Assembly (NCBI GenBank): GCA_019054805.1
Contig: JAHQIY010000023.1
Coordinates: 496,001 to 560,000, forward strand
Source: Brachionus manjavacas
Taxonomy: Eukaryota; Rotifera; Eurotatoria; Ploima; Brachionidae
DNA length: 64,000 bases
Reading direction: 5' to 3'
Shown here: piece by piece, positions 1-14,049 of the stretch
How positions within the stretch are numbered: the first letter of the stretch is position 1
Layout of the letters: each line of letters starts with the position of its first letter
Notes under the pieces: generated by a model
The model's input: only the letters and a program-made list of their open reading frames with translations
Database searches by the model: none
What the model was told of the DNA's origin: nothing
Made by a program: the position numbers and the translations under genes

Positions 1-3000
1 TTGTTTAACCATATCCTACTCGAAAGCCTTGTTTTTATAAAACGTTAAGTTTTAAATTAAGCTTAAGATTAAAATTAGCCTTTCGAATAAAATATAGTTA
101 AATAATTTCAGTTCTCTGGTAGAGGTTATGAAATTGTTTAACCATATCCTACTCGAAAGCCTTGTTTTTATAATTCGTTTATTCAATTAGTTAAGTAAAA
201 TATTAAAATTAGGCTTTTGAATAAAATATAGTTAAACAATTTCAGTTCTCTGGTAGTGGTTATGAAATTGTCTAACCATATCCTACTCGAAAGCCTTGTT
301 TTTATAAAACGTTAAGTTTTTAAATTAAGCTTAAGATTAAAATTAGCCTTTCGAATAAAATATATAGTTAAATAATTTCAGTTCTCTGGTAGAGGTTATG
401 AAATTGTTTAACCATATCCTACTCGAAAGCCTTGTTTTTATAATTCGTTTATTCAATTAGTTAAGTAAAATATTAAAATTAGGCTTTTGAATAAAATATA
501 GTTAAACAATTTCAGTTCTCTGGTAGTGGTTATGAAATTGTTTAACCATATCCTACTCGAAAGCCTTGTTTTTATAAAACGTTAAGTTTTTAAATTAAGC
601 TAAAGATTAAAATAAGGCTTTTGAATAAAATATAGTTAAACAATTTCAGTTCTCTGGTAGAGGTTATGAAATTGTTTAACCATATCCTACTCGAAAGCCT
701 TGTTTTTATAATTCGTTTATTCAATTAGTTAAGTAAAATATTAAAATTAGGCTTTTGAATAAAATATAGTTAAACAATTTAACTTCACTCATACAAATTG
801 TGGAATTGTTTGACCATTTCCTACTCGAAAGCCTTGTTTTTATAAATCGTTTAGTCAATTAGTTAATGAAAATTTTAAAATTAGGCTTTTGAATAAAATA
901 TAGTTAAACAATTTCAGTTCTCTGGTAGAGGTTATGAAATTGTTTAACCATTTCCTACTCGAAAGCCTTGTTTTTATAAATCATTTAGTCAATTAGTTAA
1001 TGAAAATAATAAAATTAGGCTTTTGAATATAATATAGTTAAACAATTTAACTTCACTCATACAAATTGTGGAATTGTTTGACCATTTCCTACTCGAAAGC
1101 CTTGTTTTTATAAATCGTTTAGTCAATTAGTTAATGAAAATATTAAAATTAGGCTTTTGAATAAAATATAGTTAAACAATTTAACTTCACTCATACAAAT
1201 TGTGGAATTGTTTGACCATTTCCTACTCGAAAGCCTTGTTTTTATAAATCGTTTAGTCAATTAGTTAATGAAAAAATTAAAATTAGGCTTTTTAATAACA
1301 TATAGTTAAACAATTTCAGTTCTCTGGTAGAGGTTATGAAATTGTTTAACCATTTCCTACTCGAAAGCCTTGTTTTTATAAATCATTTAGTCAATTAGTT
1401 AATGAAAATAATAAAATTAGGCTTTTGAATAAAATATAGTTAAACAATTTAACTTCACTCATACAAATTGTGGAATTGTTTGACCATTTCCTACTCGAAA
1501 GCCTTGTTTTTATAAATCGTTTAGTCAATTAGTTAATGAAAATACTAAAATTAGGCTTTTGAATAAAATATAGTTAAACAATTTCAGTTCTCTGGTAGAG
1601 GTTATGAAATTGTTTAACCATTTCCTACTCGAAAGCCTTGTTTTTATAAATCATTTAGTCAATTAGTTAATGAAAATAATAAAATTAGGCTTTTGAATAA
1701 AATATAGTTAAACAATTTAACTTCACTCATACAAATTGTGGAATTGTTTGACCATTTCCTACTCGAAAGCCTTGTTTTTATAAATCGTTTAGTCAATTAG
1801 TTAATGAAAATTTTAAAATTAGGCTTTTGAATAAAATATAGTTAAACAATTTCAGTTCTCTGGTAGAGGTTATGAAATTGTTTAACCATTTCCTACTCGA
1901 AAGCCTTGTTTTTATAAATCATTTAGTCAATTAGTTAATGAAAATAATAAAATTAGGCTTTTGAATATAATATAGCTAAACAATTTAACTTCACTCATAC
2001 AAATTGTGGAATTGTTTGACCATTTCCTACTCGAAAGCCTTGTTTTTATAAATCGTTTAGTCAATTAGTTAATGAAAATTTTAAAATTAGGCTTTTGAAT
2101 AAAATATAGTTAAACAATTTCAGTTCTCTGGTAGAGGTTATGAAATTGTTTAACCATTTCCTACTCGAAAGCCTTGTTTTTATAAATCATTTAGTCAATT
2201 AGTTAATGAAAATAATAAAATTAGGCTTTTGAATAAAATATAGTTAAACAATTTAACTTCACTCATACAAATTGTGGAATTGTTTGACCATTTCCTACTC
2301 GAAAGCCTTGTTTTTATAAATCGTTTAGTCAATTAGTTAATGAAAATATTAAAAAAATTAGGCTTTTTAATAAAATATAGTTAAACAATTTAACTTCACT
2401 CATACAAATTGTGGAATTGTTTGACCATTTCCTACTCGAAAGCCTTGTTTTTATAAATCGTTTAGTCAATTAGTTAATGAAAATACTAAAATTAGGCTTT
2501 TGAATAAAATATAGTTAAACAATTTCAGTTCTCTGGTAGAGGTTATGAAATTGTTTAACCATTTCCTACTCGAAAGCCTTGTTTTTATAAATCATTTAGT
2601 CAATTAGTTAATGAAAATAATAAAATTAGGCTTTTGAATAAAATATAGTTAAACAATTTAACTTCACTCATACAAATTGTGGAATTGTTTGACCATTTCC
2701 TACTCGAAAGCCTTGTTTTTATAAATCGTTTAGTCAATTAGTTAATGAAAATACTAAAATTAGGCTTTTGAATAAAATATAGTTAAACAATTTCAGTTCT
2801 CTGGTAGAGGTTATGAAATTGTTTAACCATTTCCTACTCGAAAGCCTTGTTTTTATAAATCGTTTAGTCAATTAGTTAATGAAAATATTAAAATTAGGCT
2901 TTTTAATAAAATATAGTTAAACAATTTAACTTCACTCATACAAATTGTGGAATTGTTTGACCATTTCCTACTCGAAAGCCTTGTTTTTATAAATCATTTA

Positions 3001-6000
3001 GTCAATTAGTTAATGAAAATAATAAAATTAGGCTTTTGAATATAATATAGTTAAACAATTTAACTTCACTCATACAAATTGTGGAATTGTTTGACCATTT
3101 CCTACTCGAAAGCCTTGTTTTTATAAATCGTTTAGTCAATTAGTTAATGAAAATACTAAAATTAGGCTTTTTTATAAAAAACAGTTAAATAATTTCAGTT
3201 CTCTGGTAGAGGTTATGAAATTGTTAAACCATATCCTCCTCGAAAGATTTGTTTTTATAAATCGTTTAGTCAATTTGTTAATGAAAATATTAAAATTAGG
3301 CTTTTTTATAAAATACATTTAAACAATTTCAGTTCTCTGGTAGAGGTTATGAAATTGTTTAACCATATCCTCCTCGAAAGATTTGTTTTTATAAATCGTT
3401 TAGTCAATTAGTTAATGAAAAAATTAAAATTAGGCTTTTTAATAAAATATAGTTAAACAATTTAACTTCACTCATACAAATTATGGAATTGTTTGACCAT
3501 TTCCTACTCGAAAGCCTTGTTTTTATAAATCGTTTAGTCAATTAGTTAATGAAAATACTAAAATTAGGCTTTTAAATAAAATATAGTTAAACAATTTCAG
3601 TTCTCTGGTAGAGGTTATGAAATTGTTTAACCATTTCCTACTCGAAAGCCTTGTTTTTATAAATCATTTAGTCAATTAGTTAATGAAAATAATAAAATTA
3701 GGCTTTTGAATAAAATATAGTTAAACAATTTAACTTCACTCCATACAAATTGTGGAATTGTTTGACCATTTCCTACTCGAAAGCCTTGTTTTTATAAATC
3801 GTTTAGTCAATTAGTTAATGAAAATTTTAAAATTAGGCTTTTGAATAAAATATAGTTAAACAATTTCAGTTCTCTGGTAGAGGTTATGAAATTGTTTAAC
3901 CATTTCCTACTCGAAAGCCTTGTTTTTATAAAACGTTAAGTTTTTAAATTAAGCTTAAGATTAAAATTAGCCTTTCGAATAAAAAAATAGTTAAATAATT
4001 TCAGTTCTCTGGTAGAGGTTATGAAATTGTTTAACCATTTCCTACTCAAAAGCCTTGTTTTTATAAATCATTTAGTCAATTAGTTAATGAAAATAATAAA
4101 ATTAGGCTTTTGAATAAAATATAGTTAAACAATTTCAGTTCTCTGGTAGTGGTTATGAAATTGTTTAACCATATCCTACTCGAAAGCCTTGTTTTTATAA
4201 AACGTTAAGTTTTTAAATTAAGCTTAAGATTAAAATTAGCCTTTCGAATAAAATATAGTTAAATAATTTCAGTTCTCTGGTAGAGGTTATGAAATTGTTT
4301 AACCATATCCTACTCGAAAGCCTTGTTTTTATAATTCGTTTATTCAATTAGTTAAGTAAAATATTAAAATTAGGCTTTTGAATAAAATATAGTTAAACAA
4401 TTTCAGTTCTCTGGTAGAGGTTATGAAATTGTTTTACCATATCCTCCTAGAAAGATTTGTTTTTATAAATCGTTTAGTCAATTAGTTAATGAAAATATTA
4501 AAATTAGGCTTTTGAATAAAATATAGTTAAACAATTTCAGTTCTCTGGTTGAGGTTATGAAATTGTTTTACCATATTCTACTCGAAAGCCTTATTTTTAT
4601 AAATCGTTTAGTCAATTATTTAATGTAAAAATTAAAATTAGGCTTTTGAATAAAATGAAGTTAAACAATTTCAGTTCTATGTTAGAGATTATGAAATTGT
4701 TAAACCATATCCTACTCGAAAGCCTTATTTTTATAAATCGTTTAGTCAATTACTTAATGTAAATATTAAAATTAGGCTTTTGAATAAAATATAGTAAAAC
4801 AATTTAACTTCACTCATACAAATTGTGGAATTGTTTGACCATTTCCTACTCGAAAGCCTTGTTTTTAAAAATCGTTCAGTCAATTAGTTAATGAAAATAT
4901 TAAAATTAGGCTTTTTTATAAAATACATTTTAACAATTTCAGTTCTCTGGTAGAGGTTATGAAATTGTTTTACCATATTCTCCTCGAAAGATTTGTTTTT
5001 ATAAATCGTTTAGTCAATTAGTTAATGAAAATATTAAAATTAGGCTTTTGAATAAAATATAGTTAAACAATTTCAGTTCTCTGGTTGAGGTTATGAAATT
5101 GTTTTACCATATTCTACTCGAAAGCCTTATTTTTATAAATCGTTTAGTCAATTATTTAATGTAAAAATTAAAATTAGGCTTTTGAATAAAATGAAGTTAA
5201 ACAATTTCAGTTCTATGTTAGAGATTATGAAATTGTTAAACCATATCCTACTCGAAAGCCTTATTTTTATAAATCGTTTAGTCAATTACTTAATGTAAAT
5301 ATTAAAATTAGGCTTTTGAATAAAATATAGTAAAACAATTTAACTTCACTCATACAAATTGTGGAATTGTTTGACCATTTCCTACTCGAAAGCCTTGTTT
5401 TTATAAATCGTTTAGTCATTTAGTTAATGAAAATACTAAAATTAGGCTTTTTGAATAAAATAAAGTTAAACAATTTCAGTTCTCTCATACAAAGTGTAGA
5501 ATTGTTAAATTATTTCCTACTCGAAAGCCTTGTTTTTATTAATCGTTTTGTCAATTATTAAATGTAAATATTAAAATTAGGCTTTTGAATAAAATAAAGT
5601 TTAAGATTTTCAGTTCTCTGGTAGAGGTTATGAAATTGTTAAACCATTTTCTACTCGAAAGCCTTATTTTTATAAATCGTTTAGTCAATTATTTAATGTA
5701 AATATTAAAATTAGGCTTTTGAATAAAATGAAGTTAAACAATTTCAGTTCTCTGGTAGAGGTTATGAAATTGTTAAACCATATCCTACTCGAAAGCCTTG
5801 TTTTTATTAATCGTTTTGTCAATTATTAAATGTAAATATTAAAATTAGGCATTTGAATAAAATAAAGTTTAAGATTTTCAGTTCTCTTGTAGAGGTTATG
5901 AAATTGTTAAACCATTTTCTACTCGAAAGCCTTATTTTTATAAATCGTTTAGTCAATTATTTAATGTAAATATTAAAATTAGGCTTTTGAATAAAATGAA

Positions 6001-9000
6001 GTTAAACAATTTCAGTTCTCTGGTAGAGGTTATGAAATTGTTAAACCATATCCTACTCGAAAGCCTTGTTTTTATTAATCGTTTAGTCAATTATTTAATG
6101 TAAATATTAAAATTAGGCTTTTGAATAAAATAAAGTTAAACAATTTCAGTTCTCTGGTAGAGGTTATGAAATTGTTTTACCATATTCTACTCGAAAGCCT
6201 TATTTTTATAAATCGTTTAGTCAATTATTTAATGTAAATATTAAAATTAGGCTTTTGAATAAAATATAGTTAAACAATTTCAGTTCTCTGGTTGAGGTTA
6301 TGAAATTGTTTTACCATATTCTACTCGAAAGCCTTATTTTTATTAATCGTTTTGTCAATTATTAAATGTAAATATTAAAATTAGGCTTTTGAATAAAATA
6401 AAGTTAAACAATATCAGTTCTCTGGTAGAGGTTATGAAATTGTTAAACCATTTTCTACTCGAAAGCCTTATTTTTATAAATCGTTTAGTCAATTATTTAA
6501 TGTAAATATTAAAATTAGGCTTTTGAATTAAATATAGTAAAACAATTTAACTTCACTCATACAAATTGTGGAATTGTTTGACCATTTCCTACTCGAAAGC
6601 CTTGTTTTTATAAATCGTTTAGTCATTTAGTTAATGAAAATACTAAAATTAGGCTTTTTGAATAAAATAAAGTTAAACAATTTCAGTTCTCTCATACAAG
6701 TTGTAGAATTGTTAAATTATTTCCTACTCGAAAGCCTTGTTTTTAAAAATTGTTCAGTCAATTGGTAAATGTAAATAATAAAATTAGGCTTTTGAATAAA
6801 ATATAGTTAAACAATTTCAGTTCTCTGGTAGAGGTTATGAAATTGTTAAACCATTTTCTACTCGAAAGCCTTATTTTTATAAATCGTTTAGTCAATTATT
6901 AAATGTAAATATTAAAATTAGGCTTTTGAATAAAATAAAGTTAAACAATTTCAGTTCTCTGGTTGAGGTTATGAAATTGTTTAACCATATCCTACTCGAA
7001 AGCCTTGTTTTTATAAATCGTTTAGTCAATTATTTAATGTAAATATTAAAATTAGGCTTTTGAATAAAATAAAGTTAAACAATTTCAGTTCTCTGGTTGA
7101 GGTTATGAAATTGTTAAACCATATCCTACTCGAAAGCCTTGTTTTTATTAATCGTTTTGTCAATTATTAAATGTAAATATTAAAATTAGGCTTTTGAATA
7201 AAATAAAGTTAAACAATATCAGTTCTCTGGTAGAGGTTATGAAATTGTTAAACCATTTTCTACTCGAAAGCCTTATTTTTATAAATCGTTTAGTCAATTA
7301 TTTAATGTAAATATTAAAATTAGGCTTTTGAATAAAATATAGTAAAACAATTTAACTTCATTCATACAAATTGTGGAATTGTTTGACCATTTTCTACTCG
7401 AAAGCCTTATTTTTATAAATCGTTTAGTCAATTATTAAATGTAAATATTAAAATTAGGCTTTTGAATAAAATAAAGTTAAACAATTTCAGTTCTCTGGTT
7501 GAGGTTATGAAATTGTTTAACCATATCCTACTCGAAAGCCTTGTTTTTATAAATCGTTTAGTCAATTATTTAATGTAAATATTAAAATTAGGCTTTTGAA
7601 TAAAATAAAGTTAAACAATATCAGTTCTCTGGTAGAGGTTATGAAATTGTTAAACCATTTTCTACTCGAAAGCCTTATTTTTATAAATCGTTTAGTCAAT
7701 TATTAAATGTAAATATTAAAATTAGGCTTTTTGAATAAAATAAAGTTAAACAATTTCAGTTCTCTGGTAGAGGTTATGAAATTGTTAAACCATTTTCTAC
7801 TCGAAAGCCTTATTTTTATAAATCGTTTAGTCAATTATTAAATGTAAATATTAAAATTAGGGTTTTGAATAAAATAAAGTTAAACAATTTCAGTTCTCTG
7901 GTTGAGGTTATGAAATTGTTTAACCATATCCTACTCGAAAGCCTTGTTTTTATAAATCGTTTAGTCAATTATTTAATGTAAATATTAAAATTAGGCTTTT
8001 GAATAAAATATAGTTAAACAATTTCAGTTCTCTGGTTGAGGTTATGAAATTGTTTAACCATATCCTACTCGAAAGCCTTGTTTTTATAAATCGTTTAGTC
8101 AATTATTTAATGTAAATATTAAAATTAGGCTTTTGAATAAAATATAGTTAAACAATTTCAGTTCTCTGGTTGAGGTTATGAAATTGTTTAACCATATCCT
8201 ACTCGAAAGCCTTATTTTTATAAATCGTTTAGTCAATTATTTAATGTAAATATTAAAATTAGGCTTTTGAATAAAATATAGTAAAACAATTTAACTTCAC
8301 TCATACAAATTGTGGAATTGTTTGACCATTTCCTACTCGAAAGCCTTGTTTTTATAAATCGTTTAGTCAATTATTAAATGTAAATATTAAAATTAGGCTT
8401 TTGAATAAAATAAAGTTAAACAATTTCAGTTCTCTGGTAGAGGTTATGAAATTGTTAAACCATTTTCTACTCGAAAGCCTTATTTTTATAAATCGTTTAG
8501 TCAATTATTAAATGTAAATATTAAAATTAGGGTTTTGAATAAAATAAAGTTAAACAATTTCAGTTCTCTGGTAGAGGTTATGAAATTGTTAAACCATTTT
8601 CTACTCGAAAGCCTTATTTTTATAAATCGTTTAGTCAATTATTAAATGTAAATATTAAAATTAGGCTTTTGAATAAAATATAGTTAAACAATTTCAGTTC
8701 TCTGGTTGAGGTTATGAAATGTTTAAACCATATCCTACTCGAAAGCCTTGTTTTTATAAATCGTTTAGTCAATTATTTAATGTAAATATTAAAATTAGGC
8801 TTTTGAATAAAATATAGTTAAACAATTTCAGTTCTCTGGTTGAGGTTATGAAATGTTTAAACCATATCCTACTCGAAAGCCTTGTTTTTATAAATCGTTT
8901 AGTCAATTATTTAATGTAATTATTAAAATTAGGCTTTTGAATAAAATATAGTTAAACAATTTCAGTTCTCTGGTAGAGGTTATGAAATTGTTAAACCATA

Positions 9001-11239
9001 TCCTACTCGAAAGCCTTGTTTTTATTAATCGTTTTGTCAATTATTAAATGTAAATATTAAAATTAGGCTTTTGAATAAAATAAAGTTAAACAATATCAGT
9101 TCTCTGGTAGAGGTTATGAAATTGTTAAACCATTTTCTACTCGAAAGCCTTATTATTATAAATCGTTTAGTCAATTATTAAATGTAAATATTAAAATTAG
9201 GCTTTTGAATAAAATAAAGTTAAACAATTTCAGTTCTCTGGTTGAGGTTATGAAATTGTTAAACCATATCCTACTCGAAAGCCTTGTTTTTATTAATCGT
9301 TTTGTCAATTATTAAATGTAAATATTAAAATTAGGCTTTTGAATAAAATAAAGTTAAACAATATCAGTTCTCTGGTAGAGGTTATGAAATTGTTAAACCA
9401 TTTTCTACTCGAAAGCCTTATTTTTATAAATCGTTTAGTCAATTATTTAATGTAAATATTAAAATTAGGCCTTTGAATAAAATATAGTAAAACAATTTAA
9501 CTTCATTCATACAAATTGTGGAATTGTTTGACCATTTTCTACTCGAAAGCCTTTTTTTTTTAAATCGTTTATTCAATTATTATATGTAATTATTAAATTT
9601 AGGGTTTTGAATAAAATATAGTTAAACAATTTCAGTTCTCTGGTTGAGGTTATGAAATTGTTTAACCATATCCTACTCGAAAGCCTTGTTTTTATAAATC
9701 GTTTAGTCAATTATTTAATGTAAATATTAAAATTAGGCTTTTGAATAAAATAAAGTTAAACAATATCAGTTCTCTGGTAGAGGTTATGAAATTGTTAAAC
9801 CATTTTCTACTCGAAAGCCTTATTTTTATAAATCGTTTAGTCAATTATTAAATGTAAATATTAAAATTAGGCTTTTTGAATAAAATAAAGTTAAACAATT
9901 TCAGTTCTCTGGTAGAGGTTATGAAATTGTTAAACCATTTTCTACTCGAAAGCCTTGTTTTTATAAATCGTTTAGTCAATTATTTAATTTAGCTTAATAT
10001 TATAATTAGGCTTTTGAATAAAATATAGTTAAACAATTTCAGTTCTCTGGTTGAGGTTATGAAATTGTTTAACCATATCCTACTCGAAAGCCTTGTTTTT
10101 ATAAATCGTTTAGTCAATTATTTAATGTAATTATTAAAATTAGGCTTTTGAATAAAATATAGTTAAACAATTTCAGTTCTCTGGTAGAGGTTATGAAATT
10201 GTTAAACCATATTCTACTCGAAAGCCTTATTTTTATAAATCGTTTAGTCAATTATTTAATGTAAATATTAAAATTAGGCTTTTGAATAAAATATAGTAAA
10301 ACAATTTAACTTCACTCATACAAATTGTGGAATTGTTTGACCATTTCCTACTCGAAAGCCTTGTTTTTATAAATCGTTTAGTCATTTAGTTAATGAAAAT
10401 ACTAAAATTAGGCTTTTTGAATAAAATAAAGTTAAACAATTTCAGTTCTCTCATACAAGTTGTAGAATTGTTAAATTATTTCCTACTCGAAAGCCTTGTT
10501 TTTATTAATCGTTTTGTCAATTATTAAATGTAAATATTAAAATTAGGCTTTTGAATAAAATAAAGTTTAAGATTTTCAGTTCTCTGGTAGAGGTTATGAA
10601 ATTGTTAAACCATTTTCTACTCGAAAGCCTTATTTTTATAAATCGTTTAGTCAATTATTTAATGTAAATATTAAAATTAGGCTTTTGAATAAAATATAGT
10701 AAAACAATTTCAGTTCTCTGGTAGAGGTTATGAAATTGTTAAACCATATCCTACTCGAAAGCCTTGTTTTTATTAATCGTTTTGTCAATTATTTAATGTA
10801 AATATTAAAATTAGGCTTTTGAATAAAATGAAGTTAAACAATTTCAGTTCTCTGGTAGAGGTTATGAAATTGTTAAACCATATCCTACTCGAAAGCCTTG
10901 TTTTTATTAATCGTTTTGTCAATTATTAAATGTAAATATTAAAATTAGGCTTTTGAATAAAATAAAGTTAAACAATTTCAGTTCTCTGGTAGAGGTTATG
11001 AAATTGTTAAACCATTTTCTACTCGAAAGCCTTATTTTTATAAATCGTTTAGTCAATTATTTAATGTAAATATTAAAATTAGGATTTTGAATAAAATTTA
11101 GTTAAACAATTTCAGTTCTCTGGTAGAGGTTATGAAATTGTTTAACCATATTTTACTCGAAAGCCTTGTTTTTATAAATCGTTTAGTAAATTATTTAATG
11201 AAAAAATTAAAATTTGGCTTTTGAATAAAATATAGTTAA
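1..11239 (+). repeat. Satellite array, subfamily 1 (CCTACTC type), monomer about 133 bp
   Basis: Head-to-tail monomers of 133-134 bp; for example the CGAAAGCC word falls at 21, 154 and 288. Each monomer reads in order: CCTACTCGAAAGCC, TTGTTTTTATAAATCG, a variable A+T stretch, TTAGGCTTTTGAATAAAATA, GTTAAACAATTTC, a spacer, and GAAATTGTTTAACCA. Two spacer types occur, one with CTCTGGTAGAG and one with CACTCATACAAATTGTGG. Between about 780 and 3,200 they mostly alternate, giving a roughly 267-bp dimer. From about 3,200 to 11,240 a variant with AATTATTTAATGTAAATATT dominates. No open frame of useful length crosses the block. The left border of the array lies outside the window. Confidence 0.95.
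616..699. repeat. Example of the self-complementary core of the satellite monomer
   Basis: Positions 616-647 and 668-699 are inverted arms of 32 bases around a 20-base spacer (648-667). The two arms match at 27 of 32 positions, and the inner 13 bases (GTTAAACAATTTC against GAAATTGTTTAAC) match perfectly. The spacer holds a second small dyad, CTCT-GGT-AGAG. All five arm mismatches are transitions. Counted by eye; no folding energy was computed. The core recurs in most subfamily 1 monomers; in subfamily 2 mainly the inner dyad survives. Confidence 0.9.
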
Positions 11240-14049
11240 ACAATTTCACTTTTCTCGTACAGGTTATGAAATTGTTTAACCATTTACAGCTTGAAGGCCT
11301 TGTTTTTATGAATCGTTAAGTTAATTAATTAAGCTTCAGATTAAAATTAGGTTTTTGAATAAAATATAGTGAGATAATTTCTCTTCTCTCAAACAAGTTA
11401 TGAAATTGTTTAACCAAATACAGCTCGAAAGCCTTGTTTTTATAAATCGCTAGTTTAATTAATTTAGCTTCAGATTAAAATTAGGCTTTTGAATAAAATA
11501 TAGTAAGACAATTTATCTTCTCTAATTCAAGTTTTGAAATTGTTTAACCATATACAGCTCGAAAGCTTTGTTTTTATAAATCGTTATATCAACAAGTAAA
11601 GCTTAAGATTATAAAAAGGCTTTTGTATAAAATAGAGTTAAACAATTTAACTTCTCACTTACAGGTTATGAAATTGTTTAACCATTTACAGCTTGAAGGT
11701 CTTGTTTTTATATATCGTTAAGTTAATTAATTAAGCTTCAGATTAAAATTAGGCTTTTGAATTTAATATAGTTAAACAATTTCTCTTCTCAAATACAAGT
11801 TTTGAAATTGTTTAACCATATACAGCTCGAAAGCCTTGTTTTTATAAATCGCTAGTTTAGTTAATTTAGCTTAAGATTATAAAAAGGCTTTTGAATAAAA
11901 TATAGTAAGACAATTTATCTTCTCTCGTTCAGGTTTTGAAATTGTTTTACCATATGAAGCTCGAAAGCCTTGTTTTTATAAATCGCTAGTTTAATTAATT
12001 TAGCTTAAGATTATAATAAGGCTTTTGAATAAAATATAGTTAAACAATTTAACTTCTCACTTACAGGTTATGAAATTGTTTAACCATTTACAGCTTGAAG
12101 GTCTTGTTTTTATATATCGTTAAGTTAATTAATTAAGCTTCAGATTAAAATTAGGCTTTTGAATTTAATATAGTTAAACAATTTCTCTTCTCAAATACAA
12201 GTTTTGAAATTGTTTAACCATATACAGCTCGAAAGCCTTGTTTTTATAAATCGCTAGTTTAGTTAATTTAGCTTAAGATTATAAAAAGGCTTTTGAATAA
12301 AATATAGTAAGACAATTTATCTTCTCTCGTTCAGGTTTTGAAATTGTTTTACCATATGAAGCTCGAAAGCCTTGTTTTTATAAATCGCTAGTTTAATTAA
12401 TTTAGCTTAAGATTATAATAAGGCTTTTGAATAAAATATAGTTAAACAATTTAACTTCTCACTTACAGGTTATGAAATTGTTTAACCATTTACAGCTTGA
12501 AGGTCTTGTTTTTATATATCGTTAAGTTAATTAATTAAGCTTCAGATTAAAATTAGGCTTTTGAATTTAATATAGTTAAACAATTTCTCTTCTCAAATAC
12601 AAGTTTTGAAATTGTATTACCATATACAGCTCGAAAGCCTTGTTTTTATAAATCGCTAGTTTAATTAATTTAGCTTAAGATTATAATAAGGCTTTTGAAT
12701 AAAATATAGTTAAACAATTTAACTTCTCTCGTACAGGTTATGAAATTGTTTAACCATATACAGCTCGAAAGCCTTGTTTTTATAAATCGCTAGTTTAATT
12801 AATTTAGCTTAAGATTATAATAAGGCTTTTGAATAAAATATAGTTAAACAATTTAACTTCTCTCGTACAGGTTATGAAATTGTTTAACCATATACAGCTC
12901 GAAAGACTTGTTTTTATTAATCGTTAATTTAATTAATTAAGCTTCAGATTAAAATTAGGCTTTTGAATTTTAATAAAGTGAGACAATTTCTCTTCTCTCA
13001 AACAAGTTATGAAATTGTTTAACCATATACAGCTCGAAAGCCTTGTTTTTATAAATCGTTTAGTCTATTATTTAATGTAAATATTAAAATTAGGCTTTTG
13101 AAAAAAATATTGTTAACAATTTCACTTCACTCATACAAGTTATGGAATTGTTTAACCATTTCCTACTCGAAAGCCTTGTTTTTATAAAACGTTAAGTTTT
13201 TAAATTAAGCTAAAGATTAAAATAAGGCTTTCGAATAATATTTAGTTTAACAATTTCAGTTCTCTGGTACAGGTTATGAAATTGTTTAACCATTTACAGC
13301 TTGAAGGCCTTGTTTTTATAAACCGTTTAGTCTATTATTTAATGTAAATATTAAAATTAGGCTTTTGAAAAAAATATTGTTAACAATTTCACTTCACTCA
13401 TACAAGTTATGGAATTGTTTAACCATTTCCTACTCGAAAGCCTTGTTTTTATAATACGTTAAGTTTTTAAATTAAGCTAAAGATTAAAATAAGGCTTTGG
13501 AATAATATATAGTTTAACAATTTCAGTTCTCTGGTAGAGGTTATGAAATTGTTTAACCATATACATCTCGAAAGACTTGTTTTTATTAATCGTTAATTTA
13601 ATTAATTAAGCTTCAGATTAAAATTAGGCTTTTGAATTTAATATAGTTAAACAATTTCTCTTCTCAAATACAAATTTTGAAATTGTATTACCATTTACAG
13701 CTCGAAAGCCTTGTTTTTATAAATCGTTATATCAATAAGTAAAGGTGAAGATTAAAATCAGGCCTTTGAATAAAATATAGGAAGACAATTTATCTTCTCA
13801 AATACAAGTTTTGAAATTGTATTACCATTTACAGCTCGAAAGCCTTGTTTTTATAAATCGTTATATCAATAAGTAAAGGTGAAGATTAAAATCAGGCCTT
13901 TGAATAAAATATAGGAAGACAATTTATCTTCTCTCGTTCAGGTTTTGAAATTGTTTTACCATATGAAGCTCGAAAGCCTTGTTTTTATAAATCGTTAAGT
14001 TTATTAATTAAGCTTAAGATTATAATTAGGCTTTTGATTAAAATATAGT

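Noticed and set aside
1-60. Telomeric or array-end sequence at the left limit
   Set aside because: The window starts in mid-monomer and no telomere-type short repeat is present; the array simply continues past the edge.
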